Origin: Gossypium raimondii
Lineage: Eukaryota; Streptophyta; Magnoliopsida; Malvales; Malvaceae
Length of the DNA: 64,000 nucleotides
Reading direction: 5' to 3'
Assembly (NCBI RefSeq): GCF_025698545.1
Contig: NC_068565.1
Location: 124,001-188,000 of the forward strand
Below, in pieces: positions 38,101-50,920 of the stretch. The position numbers and the translations under genes were made by a program. The notes below the pieces were generated by a model. That model worked only from the letters and a program-made list of their open reading frames with translations, was not told where the DNA came from and searched no databases. The first letter of the stretch is position 1; every line of letters begins with the position of its first letter.

Positions 38101-41100
38101 TAGATGTCACTCCACAGTCTGCTTCCCTCACTAGAAATATCACTAACAGCACATCTTTCATCATCCTCATCCTCATCCAACACAAGCTGTCCCTGGATGG
38201 CCTGATAGATTGTAAAATGCCTTTTGAGCTGCTTACCACCAGCAGTAAATATCAATTTTGGAGGCTCATTAGAACTACCAAATGGATGCTGCCCTTCCAG
38301 ACCTCTACCTCCCCTAATACGTCTACCATTTACACTTCCTAGCCCAGCCATGGCAGCAGCTGCAAACGACATAGCACCCTTTGAGCCATAAGCACTCCTA
38401 AAATCAGCAGAGTCTGAACACTTAACAGCAGCTGCTCTGCTGCTAGATCCTGAAGCTGTATTTATTTGGCTATCACTAATGGCCGAGGCAGGTTTTCCAT
38501 CTTCAGCTGAATCACCCAATTTCACATCATGAACTTTGTCTGGCATGCAAACAGGAAAAGAATCATCTCTGAGCACCTGGGACAATAATTCCATCAAGCA
38601 AAAGTAAGATTAAATGAAGTTTACAATCAACATTAAGGGGCTTTGCATTTATACAAGCACAAGATCACTTACATCTTCATGACTATCTTCTTCATCATCA
38701 GAAATATCATCATCTTCAACCCCCCAAACATCATCAACCTCCACAGGAAATGTGTCCGATTCTTCATCCTACCAAAAGAGGGGGACAAAATTATAATCAA
38801 CAAACAGGAAATGGGGGAGGGGGGAAGGTACAATTCCATGCAAACAACAGAAAGGGAAGCACAATTTAATTATACAGAGTCTAATGTTGAACATTAACAA
38901 ATGATCGTTTAAACTAACTTCAGCATGTGAGCATGTGAGCTTACACAATACAAATAAGCCCAGCCATGTTATGGTTCATAATAAGAATCATAAAGAATAC
39001 CTCAGAAGTAGAGACACCAGTTACAGGTTTCATTGGATCATCTTTACCCAGAGCAGCTCTTCTACAAGCAGCATTTCTTGTCTGAGGTCCTCTCAACCTC
39101 TCTTGTGCCATCTCCAAAACTACCTTACCTTTTCCCTTTGACGATCTTGTTCTGTTTTCCTGTGATGATGGTTCCTTTGTGGCTGCATCTCCTATACTAA
39201 CAGATGATCTGGACCTTGAAAAATGACGACGAGTGTCCGAAGCAGGAGTTGTGGTAGATGTAGAAGAAGTAGCAGCCCCACTAGATGTGTTCCCAGATTC
39301 AGAATTTCCTACAGAAATGGAGAGCTTCTGAGCAGTATCACTTCGTTGAACTCGTTGCCAAAGAAAATCTTCTACAGTTGCTAGACTTGCTAATGGGTCA
39401 ATCAACACAATACTTGATGAATAATCACGAAGAGATTTCTCTCCATGGGCTCGACAAAGACGCAACTTAAAAGGCTGAGATAATGCACTAAATCCGAAAG
39501 AGAGGCGTGCACTCCCACCAGATGACCTGGAGGCATGGCTAAAAACTACAGGGAAATGCTCTACTGATGATAAAGCATTTTGAAGCTTCTGAACCAGGAC
39601 AACCATAGGAGCAATACTTCTTTCATCCACACTAGAAGGAAGTGCAACACTGATAAATAATTTAAATCTTTTAAGGGCTTGGTGGCGAAGCTTGGGCAGG
39701 TTTCCATCTGAAATTATCCCCTTGGAAAAGTATCCGCAAGAAAAATAGTTTAACAAGGCTGCAACAACAGCACTACCAATAAACTCAAAAGTGGATACAC
39801 CATCCCCCTTGCTCAGTTCTGCTAGAATCTCAGAGATCACCCCAATCAAATATTCTTCCTTGGCAGCAGAAATATCAGCCAATGGAGACCCAGAATCTTT
39901 AGATTTTCCTTTTGCCTTAGTCTTTTGATCATCAACACCAGCATTCAATTTCATGCAAAGATTTTTTAAGTGTAGAAGCTCTTCAGTCATACCAAATTCA
40001 ACAGCACCAGGCTCAGAGGGGAAATACTTATCTTTGAATGCTTTAGCACATCCACTTACAACGGTACGAAGATTTGTTGTAGGGGTTTCGACTGAACTAG
40101 GAGGAGAACCAATATTTAAAGATGCTGGATTCTTAGACTCCTCCACTGAACTTCCTTCAGGATTTGAGTTATAACTGCGTCGTCTGTAACGCCTGGAACG
40201 CGATGACATTCCAGATACAGAGTCATTATCCTTCTCAACATAAGATGCTAGAGAAGGAGTGTTATTTTGATTACCAATTAATACAAGCTGGTCCACAGCA
40301 TGAACCACACCCTCTCTGACAAACATTTTGGAGAATGTTGCAGGAAGCTTTTCCAATAGGATCTCTGCAACCTTAAGGGAAGGAACCAAGACATGTGGAT
40401 CTTTCGATGCTAAAATACCAGCCAAAAAGCTACAAGACCAAAAAACATAGTAAGTTTCTATAACCAAACATTACATTAAGATTTAAACTGGTATGTTTCA
40501 TTTAAGGTGGATACCTTGATAAATTTGTCACACTCAATAGATTCTGAATCATCTCTGCACTGCTGAAATACATAAGTTTTCCAATAACTGAGAGACATTT
40601 GTGGCGAATAGAGGTATTGACACTGGAACCATAAATCTGCTTGACAAAAGGATATGAGACTATCAGTTCCAACAAACCAAAAGAAAATCATGGTAGAGGC
40701 AGGAGACATTAATACTAGAAAACAAGAGAAAACTAAAGAACAATCATCAGTAAAAGCTTACCTGTATAAGAACAGGAAGTAGGTCCATGCCAAATTGCTG
40801 GAGAACATCGGGTTGTTCATGCAACAATTTCTCTCGGGCCGAAACCTCAGAAGCATTTCCATCGGTGTTGTCTTCCTTCTCAGAGCTACTAGTAGGAGAC
40901 TCCTTCACAACAGATCCTTTGAAAAATATATTAGAGCTGGCAGGGAGGGAGATGGTTCCTTGAGGCAATGGAGGAAGAAGCTCATTTGCCAGATTGACAA
41001 TCTCAAAAATCTACATAATAAGATGAGAATTACAGACCACCAAACAAAAAGTCGTGATATGCATAAGCCATTATCTTGCCTATTATAAAACAAAGTGAAA

Positions 41101-43573
41101 GTAACAAGCAGATAGGCTCAAATAAGTGACTTTTAACCACAATAAAAAAGCAAGACATGCAAGGTTCGCGTAAACTGATTCTAAAACTGGGTATAACGGC
41201 CTGAGTTATTAATATAACATTTTTCACATTACACATAAAAACAACAAGGAACTGAAAATTACGATCTCTTCAGGTTGAATAAATAGTATTACCTGCTCAG
41301 CTGGTCTGCTTAACGTCGGTGGAACAGCTGAGTTAGCAGAGATGTCAGAACCTACCAGTATATCTTTCAGGATACCACTGATCCCAAGCATAAGTAAAGT
41401 TTTTGCTCCAACAGGAGACCCACTTGCACATGTTGAAAGCAGCCGGATTAAGCCCTGATTCAAAAGCCCAAATGTCATTATATTGCACGCAAAAGCATTG
41501 GCTTATAGTTAAAATATAGGAACAGCATCTACTCACCGTATATGTTGGTGTGCTCAAAGATCCCTGACCACCGCCAGAATTACTTGTGGAAATGAGAGAT
41601 GCAGCTTGAGTAACCAACCCATGGCTGCAAAACTCATCTAATTTATCCGGGGAAGATGCAAAGGCTTCAGAAATACGGGTCAGACAAACAGAAGCGTGCT
41701 CCAACACCTACAAGCATGACAAAACGTACAAGATGAAGAAGCAATATAATTTTACAATGAACTAATTGTCATTACTACAACACTCAAGTTACCTTTGAAT
41801 CATGATACTGCAAAAGATTTGTTAATGGTGGTACAGCATCCATTACATAGTCAGCTGCATCTGAAGGGAGATTCCTGCACATATTTGCAGCAGTTGATAG
41901 AGCCACACGCTGGAACACAGGATTAAATAGAAACAAGGTCATTAAGAATATACAGAAAGAAAATTTTCTTCACTCTGTATATCATTAAGCTAAAAGGTTT
42001 TAAATAAGTTAATTACCTGAACTCCAGTGGCGAAGAAATCCAGGTATGAAAGCACTGCCATGAGAGCACCAGCTCGCAAACAGGGAGTTGGGTGTTCTTG
42101 AGATATCTTCTTCAAGGCTAGCAGAGACTGTTCCCAGCATTTCAACCAAAATATAAGAACCCAAACATACCATTTTGAACTTTCTAATTCAGGTTTAGTC
42201 ATGAACAATGTAGTATATACCCTTTGGCATGAGCAAGTAACTCAAAAGTGAATTTTTAACAGTTAGTTAGAGCAAGCAAATTTACTTAACACAAGTTGCC
42301 AGCAAAATGCTTAATCAACAATCACGAATTTATCTCGATTCACGCCAACTTGACCCAATGTTTAATACATTTAGCAAGATGCACTCTACTTTGCAAGGAA
42401 ATGCAAGATACCATTGAATCAAACCATAAAACACAGACTGGAGTGTTAGTGTCGGAAATGGGTATGTGTCAAAAGCATGTTCAAACTATTTTCCACCTAT
42501 TTTTAGGATCCTTGTCCCCGGAGAATCATATCTCCACACCCATATGTGTCGGGCATGTGTGTCGTCCGGTCATAGAGGTAGTTCTTTTGGAGCAAACATA
42601 GGAAGCAACTAATGTTGAATCAAATATTCAATTACTATCATTTTCTAAAATCAACGATTTCCAACATAACCAAAAATAAACCAACCTGTTCAGCCAAGTC
42701 TATATACTCTATTGTAAGCAACTTAGCGCAAAAAGATGAAACTGCACCATAATGCACCACAGCAGCACAGGAAGAAGGCATCACATCACATAAATGAGTA
42801 AGCGCCCTTGCCGCAAGAATCATAATATCAGGGTTACTCTCATGATTAAGCATTCCAACGAGAACGGGAACGAACAAATCCACAGAAAACGTGCTCAATG
42901 ACTCCTCAGTCCCAATTGAAAGAATCTCACAGAGCTCTATCAACGCCTCAACTTGCCTCCCTTCCTCCCCATCAGCACTCAATCCAGACAGAATCCTCTT
43001 CAACCTCCAATTTTGATGAGATGACGACGATGAGCCCATTGGCGATGAGGGAAGAAAATCATCAATTCCGGCACCCAACTTCCTCAACAAGCCTTGTAAT
43101 GCGCTGCTCGCTGACGTCAGATTCTGTTGCAAACTCCCCACGTCGCCTCTGTTGTCATTATGATCATCCTCATCGCCTCCAGTGGTCTCCATATTTAACC
43201 CTGAGCTTCCCTCAAGATGGTTCGAATTACTCTCGTTATTATCTCCACTATCCCTATCAGTCTCTCTATCCGAAATCCTTAAATCCTCCTCCTTTTCCTT
43301 ACCTTTATCAGAGACGAGATTCAGACTTTCACTTACGGTTCGGTTGTCTTTGCCGGAACCTCCGCGGGAACCAGATGAAGATTCCGCTGTAACGGAGTCC
43401 ATTAAGAAACCGGAAGCCCGTGAAACGCGAGTCCCGGTGGTGGTAGCAACGGCAGAGGAGGAAGACAAACGAACGCGCTTGTTAGAGCGAACTGTAGGAT
43501 CAAAGGAAGAAGAAGAAGAAGAAGAAGGGGCAGCTGTGAATGCCTCCGCCCGCTTCCGGGTCCGAAATTCCAT
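35143..43573 (-). CDS. HECT E3 ubiquitin ligase, UPL3 (KAKTUS) type
   Basis: Seventeen exons close in frame to 1,889 aa, almost exactly the length of Arabidopsis UPL3: 42686-43573, 42017-42127, 41793-41909, 41537-41707, 41293-41454, 40762-41010, 40515-40636, 39001-40429, 38673-38768, 37017-38576, 36682-36906, 36493-36597, 36271-36351, 36102-36170, 35873-36001, 35298-35387 and 35143-35208. Order: a Ser-rich, basic N-terminus (RKRAEAF, a GAA-encoded Ser run); armadillo-type repeats ([12 protein letters not shown] to [13 protein letters not shown]); a long Ser/acidic linker ([20 protein letters not shown]); and a HECT domain ([20 protein letters not shown] onward). The catalytic Cys is in [16 protein letters not shown], about residue 1856. 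In Arabidopsis UPL3 limits trichome branching and endoreduplication by degrading GL3/EGL3 and acts at the proteasome in salicylate signalling. All landmarks are present. Confidence 0.96.
43500..43530 (-). repeat. Coding GAA/TTC microsatellite (poly-Ser in UPL3)
   Basis: A trinucleotide run in exon 1 encodes seven serines (SSSSSSS) at about residues 17-23. It is likely polymorphic in length but keeps the frame. Confidence 0.8.
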
Positions 43574-43699
43574 ACAAAAGGGACCACCACCCCTGGTAAT
43601 CGGACCGTCACCGAGACAGAATCCGACAGGGTCCTGATCCGAAGTCCGAACCCTAGGAAATTATCGTCGTGGAGAAATAGAACAATGTAATTAACAATC

Positions 43700-44990
43700 A
43701 AGAAACCAAAGATTATTATTAACAAAGTTGAAATTCGACGATTAATTGAGGGAATTGGAAGAAGTAGAGGCCAAAACGAAACCGGTCGTTGGTTCAGAAA
43801 ATAAGTAAGTTTATTTTTGACAGTAGCCTTTTTATAGGAATATATATAAGTTTTTAATTACTATTTTTTTTAATGAGTCGGTATTTCGATTTTTCCCTTT
43901 TAAATCCAAACCGGGTTCGCCCGGTTAAATTCTTTTCATTTAAAATATATTTTTAAATTTAATAAGTGTTGAAAAGTTTCGGAAATTAATATTTTTCTAA
44001 CAATTTAATTTATTTAAACTTGTTTGATAATCACAATAAAATTATCAATAATTAGATAAAAACTTACCTAGAATAAATGTAATTATTATTTTATTTTATT
44101 TAAAATTATATTATGTTTTTTAAACAATTTAATTATACTCCTTATTTTATTTTAAGTAATATACCAAATAAATTTTATCACTTCATTTTTTTAATAGTTA
44201 TATTTTCAATACCTAATTTATTAAACATAGTATTGATTAGATTTGAAATATGAGGTAAAATATTATGAAAGTTTTTATATTAGAAGTTAGATTAAATTTT
44301 ATTTTTTTACTCAAAATTGAATAAATTAATCCTCCGACGTTAGCTTGAAGTACATATAAATTATCCTGTGTCATTGTTTAGTTATATTATTAACTATGTC
44401 ATGACATATATTTAATTATTTTATAATTTAATATATAATGATAAATTTATTTATTTTTAAATAGAAGAAACAAAATATAATTAAAGTTTTAGTACAAAAG
44501 TTTCCTCATACTTTACTTGAACTTCTATAATTAGAAATACTTTTTAATTTTTATATTATTTAAATAAAAAAACAACTACAACTAACTATAAAATAAATAA
44601 AATAATGGCAAAAAAAGGGCCGAGGACAATCAACAATGACTAATTGAGAAGGTCAATAACACGACACGTGGACGTGAAAAAGGAAACATGAAAGTCACAA
44701 AATAGATATAATAGCATTAATGGATGCACCCAGAAACTGAGTTTTCCTTTTCACTTGGGAATCCTATTTTCGGCGTAGAGTGGATTTATCAGTGAAAGAC
44801 ACTAATACCCATGTTAATTTTATATTTTAATTGAACAACATGGGTGCTTTGGCAACTTGAATCCGCAGTCGGCGAATTGTGGGCACGTTTTCCTTGGCTG
44901 GCAAGCCGAATTATTATAAAGAAGATTCAATCCACGTGCCGTAACACCCTTTAAACAACCCAAACTTTACAAATTCCATGTACGGAACAG
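43700..44990. other. UPL3 leader and AT-rich spacer
   Basis: 43574-43800 holds the UPL3 leader and core promoter; no canonical TATA box stands out. The rest to 44990 is AT-rich with no gene visible. 'gacacgtggacgtg' near 44662-44675 is an ACGT-core (G-box-like) motif without an obvious target gene. Confidence 0.4.
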
Positions 44991-44997
44991 ATTATAC

Positions 44998-46116
44998 CGG
45001 CTTTTTTATAAAATTAATCTCAAAAATTTAATTAATTACATAAATAATTTTTTTATTAAACACGTAAATTACTTAAAATCTACAATAAAAGTTGGTGTAA
45101 CTAAAGAGTTTGGCGCCACCAACATATCACATCAGTAACCAAGATAAAAAAAATTATTTTTTTGGAGAAGCCATGTAGAATGGTACCACCTGTATAAATA
45201 TTAGAAAAATACTATAATTTCTGAAAAAATAGGGAGACTTTAATAAAAAATTTCTATTTTTGGTGGAGCCAAATAAATTGGTGCCACCAGTTTTCAATGT
45301 GAATTTTTTAAAGTTTTCTAAAATTTTAAATATATTAAAAATGTTAAGTATAATTAATTTTAAAAGTTTAATATATTTAAAATTTTAATATACTTAATAC
45401 ATATTTTAATATGTAAAGACAAAAAGATTTTCTTAATATATTTAAAATTTTAAAAATTAAATATATTAAAATTTTAAATATATTAAAATGTTAAGTATAA
45501 CTAATTTTAAAATTTTAATATATTCAATATATATTTTAAAATATATATTAAAATTTTAATATATTTAATATATTTTAATAGATAAAGAGAGAAGATTTTT
45601 AATATATTTAAAATTTTAAAAACTTAAAAAATTAAATATATTAAAATTTTAAATATGTTAAAGAAAATGTTGAGTATAATCGATTTAAAATTTTAATATA
45701 CTTAATATATTTAAATATATTAAAATTTTGAACATATTAAAATTTTTTAAGTATAACCAATTTTAAAATTTTAATTTATTTTTAATAGGTAAAGACAAAA
45801 AAATTTTAATATATTTCAAATTTTAAAAGGAAAAAGGGGTGGCAACTTTGGAAATTAGCGGCGCCAATTTATTTGGTTCCATCAAAAAAGGAAAATTTTA
45901 TTTTAAAGTCCCTATATTTTTTCAAAAATTGTAATATTTTTCTAATATTTATATAGGTTGCGTCATTTTACATGGTTCCACTAAAAAAATAATTTTTTTA
46001 TCTTGGTTGCTGACGTGGCATGTTAGTGGCGCCAAACTCTTTGACTCCACCAATTTACGGTAAATTTTAGGTCATTTACGTGTTTAAATTTTTGGGTTAA
46101 TTTAATTAAAAAGCCG
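44998..46116. mobile_element. Foldback (long inverted-repeat) DNA transposon, 1.1 kb
   Basis: The two arms are long inverted repeats. The left arm (about 44998-45290) and the reverse complement of the right arm (about 45830-46116) share CGGCTTTTT at the tips, 'aaacacgtaaatta', 'agagtttggcgccac', 'caaccaagataaaaaaa' and 'tataaatattagaaaaata'. Direct copies of ATTATAC lie immediately outside (44991-44997 and 46117-46123), indicating a 7-bp (possibly 8-bp) target duplication. The interior is AT-rich and itself near-palindromic around 45520-45570. There is no transposase ORF, so it is non-autonomous. The superfamily is unclear: an 8-bp duplication would fit hAT, while long arms fit Mutator-like foldback elements. 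Confidence 0.85.
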
Positions 46117-46123
46117 ATTATAC

Positions 46124-46850
46124 TTTAATTTATTAAAAAATTCTAAATGGCGGCTTGAATATCCGTTATCTAATTATGATATTGATTCTAAATGGCATTT
46201 AGTAATTGAGTATGATATTTTTGTTAGATATATGTTAGGGATAAATATAAATTATTTTTAGGACTAAAATTGAATTATAAAATTTTGAGATGTTAAAATA
46301 TAAATTTTATTATGCATTAATTTATAACTATATTATCCTTAAAGGGATTAAATAAATTTTTTGGGAGGAAACGTTATTTTACCTTGTATTAATTTATTAT
46401 TTGATCGTTTTTAAGGGTTAGAATTGTAATTTTCCATTTTGAGGGCCAAAGCCATTGCTTGCCCTTGTATTCGCCCTTGGTATTCCTATGTTTATTTGTT
46501 CAATGTGATATTTGTATTTGACAAAAATTATACATTTTAATATTAACAAAACTGTGAAAATTTAAACCTATTAATATTAACAATTATTTTTTTTATCAAA
46601 TCAACCTTAAAACCTAAATTAAACCTTAAAAACTTAATAATCTTGATGGCTCTTTCTCCAATTATAAAATCTACCTTTAGATTGCGATGCGTCTTTTGTG
46701 AACAAAATTATAAGACTTGATGCATCAAAATAGATGGTTCCTTAGGAACTGGTGTAAATCGTAATATTTGATATTAGAAATGGTTCTGGAGGTATTATTG
46801 ATGGGTCACAAAGGACAATGACTTTCGTTGATGTTATGTTCCTAGAAAGG
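46124..46850. other. AT-rich spacer before the LTR fossil
   Basis: No gene is seen. Fragments of dispersed repeats end near 'agggccaaagccattgcttgcc' (about 46442-46463), a phrase also hinted at near 49770. Confidence 0.4.
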
Positions 46851-46854
46851 AGTC

Positions 46855-49737
46855 ATGGTTTAACGACCCGATTGCCACGAGTGTCGGAAAGTGCATTTTC
46901 GAGACTCTGTTACCGAAATCAGACTCGTAAATATTTATTAAACGAGAAGTAAAAGAATTGTGTAATAAATGAGTTCCGTTAGTGAAAGTATTATGGCGTA
47001 GTCATAGTATTAAGGAAACGACTTGGGAACCGGAAGAGATAATGAGATCTCAGTACCCCCACCTCTTTTCAGGTAAATTTCGGGGACGAAATTTATTTAG
47101 GGGGAGAATTGTAACGACCCGATAGTCACGGGTGTCGAAAAGTACATTTTCGAGACTCCGTTACTGTAAATTAGACTCGTAAATATTAATAAATATTTAT
47201 GAAGTTAGTTGTCTAGTTAGCTAGGTTTTGGTTAGGTGAAATTGCATGAATTAATAGTAATTAGGTAAAAGGACTAAATTGTATAAAGGGTTAAAGTTGA
47301 ATTATAGATTAAAGAAAAATTAAAGGGACCAAAGGAGCAATTATGCTAATGGTCATAATTGAGGCGGCATAAATGTATATATATTATAAATATTTAAAGT
47401 TAAAAGATATATAATATTATAATATTAAAAGTTAAAAGTTAAGTATATATATATTATTATATTATAATAATTAAATAAAAAAAAGAATAGAAAAAGAAGA
47501 GCATAGAAACGAAACAGAAGAGAAAAAGGAAAGAAAAGGAGAAAGAAGGAGAATTAGGGTTTCAAGTGTTCAAAGTTCAAATTGGTTAGTCAATTTAGTC
47601 CCTTTTTTGTAATTTTTATGTTTTTGGAATCCCGGTACTACATACTGCTCGACCCATGTCAAAATTTTAGAAATTATTAAGTTTTTAAGTGATGTTTATG
47701 TTGTATAATTTTGTATTAGGGATTAAATTGATAGATTTTTTAAGTTAGAAATGAAAAAGGATTGAATTGTAGAATAAATTATAAATTTTGAGTATTAGGG
47801 ACTAAATTGTGAAAATTTGAAATTTAGGAATTTAAGTGAAATTAAGGAGTTAAATCTAGTCTAAAGTGGAATTTGTATGAAAATATAAGATTGACTGTGA
47901 AGAAATAAAATTAGTCTCGATTTAGGGACTAATTTGGAATTTAGGCAAATATTGAGTAAAAATTGAGATATTGAATGAGATTGAATTGTGTTGTATTGAT
48001 GAATTTAAATATGAAATTGAATTGTGTTGTATTGATGAATTTTAATTGTTTTAATTCCGTAGCTAACGTCATACCGGAATCCTCGACTAAAAAGGGAAAA
48101 GATAAATTCGACGAGGAATAGCTCGGAATTTCTGGTTTGCATTTCTATAATCCGAATCTAATTATTACTCGTTGTATTTTGATTAAATGTTATGGTAAGT
48201 GATTAATGTGAGAATTATTGTGTTTTACAATTGAAATAGATTGATTTAGTATGTGATGAATTTATTGATTTATATTGATTGAATTTGTATATATATAAAA
48301 TATATTGATTATTTGAATTAAAATGAATATTGGTTGTATTTGGAAAGTTAATTGAAACCATATTAACTGTATCGGGCTGAGTCGGATATAGGTGGCATGC
48401 CATAGGATTGGAAGAGTTCAGGGATTTCTTCGACTTCGAGTCAATGAGACACTGGGTGTCAATTTATTACTCCGGATTAATTCGATGAGGCACTGGGCGC
48501 TAATTTACTTCGGTTTAACCGATGAGACACTAGGTGTCAATTTATTACTTTGAATTATCTGATGAGGCACTGCGTGCCAAACTGGTGTGTTTTGGTTGGA
48601 TCCGTGTATCTGTTCAAGTCCAAGTCATGTTAATAAAGGTAAATAAATAATAAAGTCTTATAATTGATATTGAAATGGAATGATATGAGAAATGAAGTGG
48701 AATAGTGAATTGAATATGGTATGGATAAAACAATTGCATAAATGAAATGTGATTAAAATTGTGAAAAGCTATTTCTATAGCAAGTGATGGAAAATTTAGA
48801 ATTGTATGGTTTTAAATGTTCAATTGTGCTTAACATTTTATTATACATATTATTTTATTTTATTTTTAAATATTTGGATTATAGAAATACCACTGAGTTT
48901 TTACTCAGCGTACAGTTTTGTTTTTCATGTGCAGGTTAGGTACTTAATTTTGATCGTCGATTCAGCATCCAACAACTATCCCGAACTCAAACGTGGTGAT
49001 GTTTTTCCTTTTGTGTCGGCATGTACCTAGGGTGTCTAAATATTAATCATTTTTTAGATTGATTGTAAATAAGATTATAAGTTAGTATTGGTTGGTTATA
49101 TACATATAAATATGTGTTTATGTTTGAGGTCATATTATGGCAAGTTTAAGTTAATGTTTAAATGAACATGAAATAGGTAAAATAGATTGAATTTGGCATG
49201 TTTACAAATTGGATTTGAATGATGTTTTATTGGTATGTTTTGATGATATAATTGTGGTACCTATGAGGATACACTGGTTAGGCACCTAAGATGATTGTTT
49301 TGACATATTTTGGATGTGTTTGATTGTGTTTTGAATTGGTTAAACGAATGGTTTTTGTGTTGCTTATTGTTCAAGATTGTAGGGAATGGTAAACTTATTT
49401 TCCAAGCTTGCAGGGAATGGTAAACTTCTTGTTAAAGTTTTTTCTGGACTGTGTGAGACACATTGCCTGACCACACGGGCGTGTGAACCCTGCAGCTTTG
49501 AAAATTTTTAATATTTTACGAAAAATCCTCTGAGTCTCCGAATTAGTCCCGATTTGTTTCTAACATGTATTTTGGGCCTCGATGGCTCAAATAAGAGGCA
49601 TTATGTATGAATATAATTTATTTTTGACCTGAATATTATGTGATATCAATGTATAAATTTATGTCTGTTTGATCGATAAGTTTTGGTAATGCTCTAAAAC
49701 CCTATTCTGACGACGGATGTGGGTTAGGGGTGTTACA
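46855..49737 (+). mobile_element. Fossil Ty3/gypsy-type (Del/Tekay-like) LTR retrotransposon remnant
   Basis: Parts in order: a short LTR-start fragment (from about 46855), the 3' end of the internal region with a purine-rich tract just before the LTR, and a complete-looking 3' LTR at 47110-49737 (2,628 bp) that begins TGTAACGACCCG and ends GGGTGTTACA. The remaining internal piece resembles the chromodomain-side end of gypsy polyproteins. The element is broken and most of its interior is not present. The two LTR starts differ at roughly one position in eight, so it is old, or the pieces come from two related copies. A tandem repeat lies inside the LTR. Confidence 0.85.
48420..48590 (+). repeat. 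Tandem repeat inside the fossil LTR
   Basis: About four units of roughly 40-45 bp, each carrying a variant of GATGAGGCACTGGGTGCCAA followed by TTTA and a variable spacer, lie within the 3' LTR. Such arrays are common in LTRs of this family. Confidence 0.7.
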
Positions 49738-50920
49738 CATGGATATCATATAGTTCATGTGCTAGTGTTGACAAGGGCAAAGGCATGCCCTCCCCCTTCC
49801 CTCGAAAGGTAAAATTTTTATTCAACTCCTTAAAATTTTATAAAAATTACATGTCATTATAATGGTAAAATTACTAAAACATTTTTTCTAGCTTTGCCCT
49901 AAGTGTTAATCTTGGGTTATAAGTGTTAAAATTACCATTAACTTGTGATGCGTATGTTTTGGGCAAAACCGTGAGATCCAATAGGCCAAAGCAGACAATA
50001 CCTGTAGGTTGGTATAGACCATACCATAACGTATATGACATTAAGAACTAATAATGTCTAAATTGATTGTTAGAATTATCATGTAATGACACTTCAAGGA
50101 CTCAATTAAACATTGTGTAGTTTATGGACCATAAATTGAATATATTTAATGCAATTAATCCTAAAACATAAGTATTTTTAACTTTATAACTATTAAATTT
50201 TTTTTCTAAAGTTACAACTACAATAATAATTGTATTATGAATATTGGTTCAAATAACAATAATCAAAGTTATTAATTACTAAACAAGATCGGACTATTAA
50301 TTAAAATATATTTAAATTTAGATAAAAATAAATCTTCATAAAATCTACATACAGTAAAACATCAATTAAAATAAATATATACCGACAACCCATATATAAT
50401 TTAGAAAGACTCCTAAAAAATCTTCGACTTTAATTATTAAATTTATATAAAGGATAGAGTCCTCCCGCCTTACTCGTCAACAAAAAACAAAAAAAAAAAA
50501 CCCGTTAAAAACCGAACTGCTTTGTTGTCAGTTTCCGCCATTTTTTCTCATCCTACGTGTAAAGTGCCAAACAAAATATAAAAAAAATAAAAATTCAGTT
50601 ACACAAAAAGCTCTGATTATTCGTTAATCTTCAGTGTAAGAATTTTTACAATTTTTAAGCATTCAAATATTGCCCACGATACGAAATTTAATCGAATTTT
50701 TTGTTTTTAAAATTTTAAATTTTCGAAATAATGATCAGTGAAGGACAATTAAGTCACTCTATTGTTTTTTTTAACTTTGATTTGCCGCTGCAAATAGTAA
50801 ATTCTGGTTTGATTTCCCGGTAAAATTTCGAGGAAGAAATTTTCATTAACGAGATTGATTCATCCCAAGAAAATCGTGATTTAAGGCTCGACTTACTGTT
50901 TGTGTGTGTTCGTTGAATTG
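49738..50920. other. Spacer and SYT1 promoter/leader
   Basis: 49738-50460 is AT-rich with repeat fragments and no gene. 50460-50920 is the upstream region and leader of the SYT1-type gene. I see no clear TATA box there. Confidence 0.4.

Noticed and set aside
42898-43637. Plus-strand ORFs of 151-164 codons opposite UPL3 exon 1
   Set aside because: They are shadows of a well-supported coding exon and show no recognisable domain.
48420-48590. CRISPR-like spaced repeats
   Set aside because: Few, imperfect units inside an LTR of a plant nuclear genome; no associated genes.
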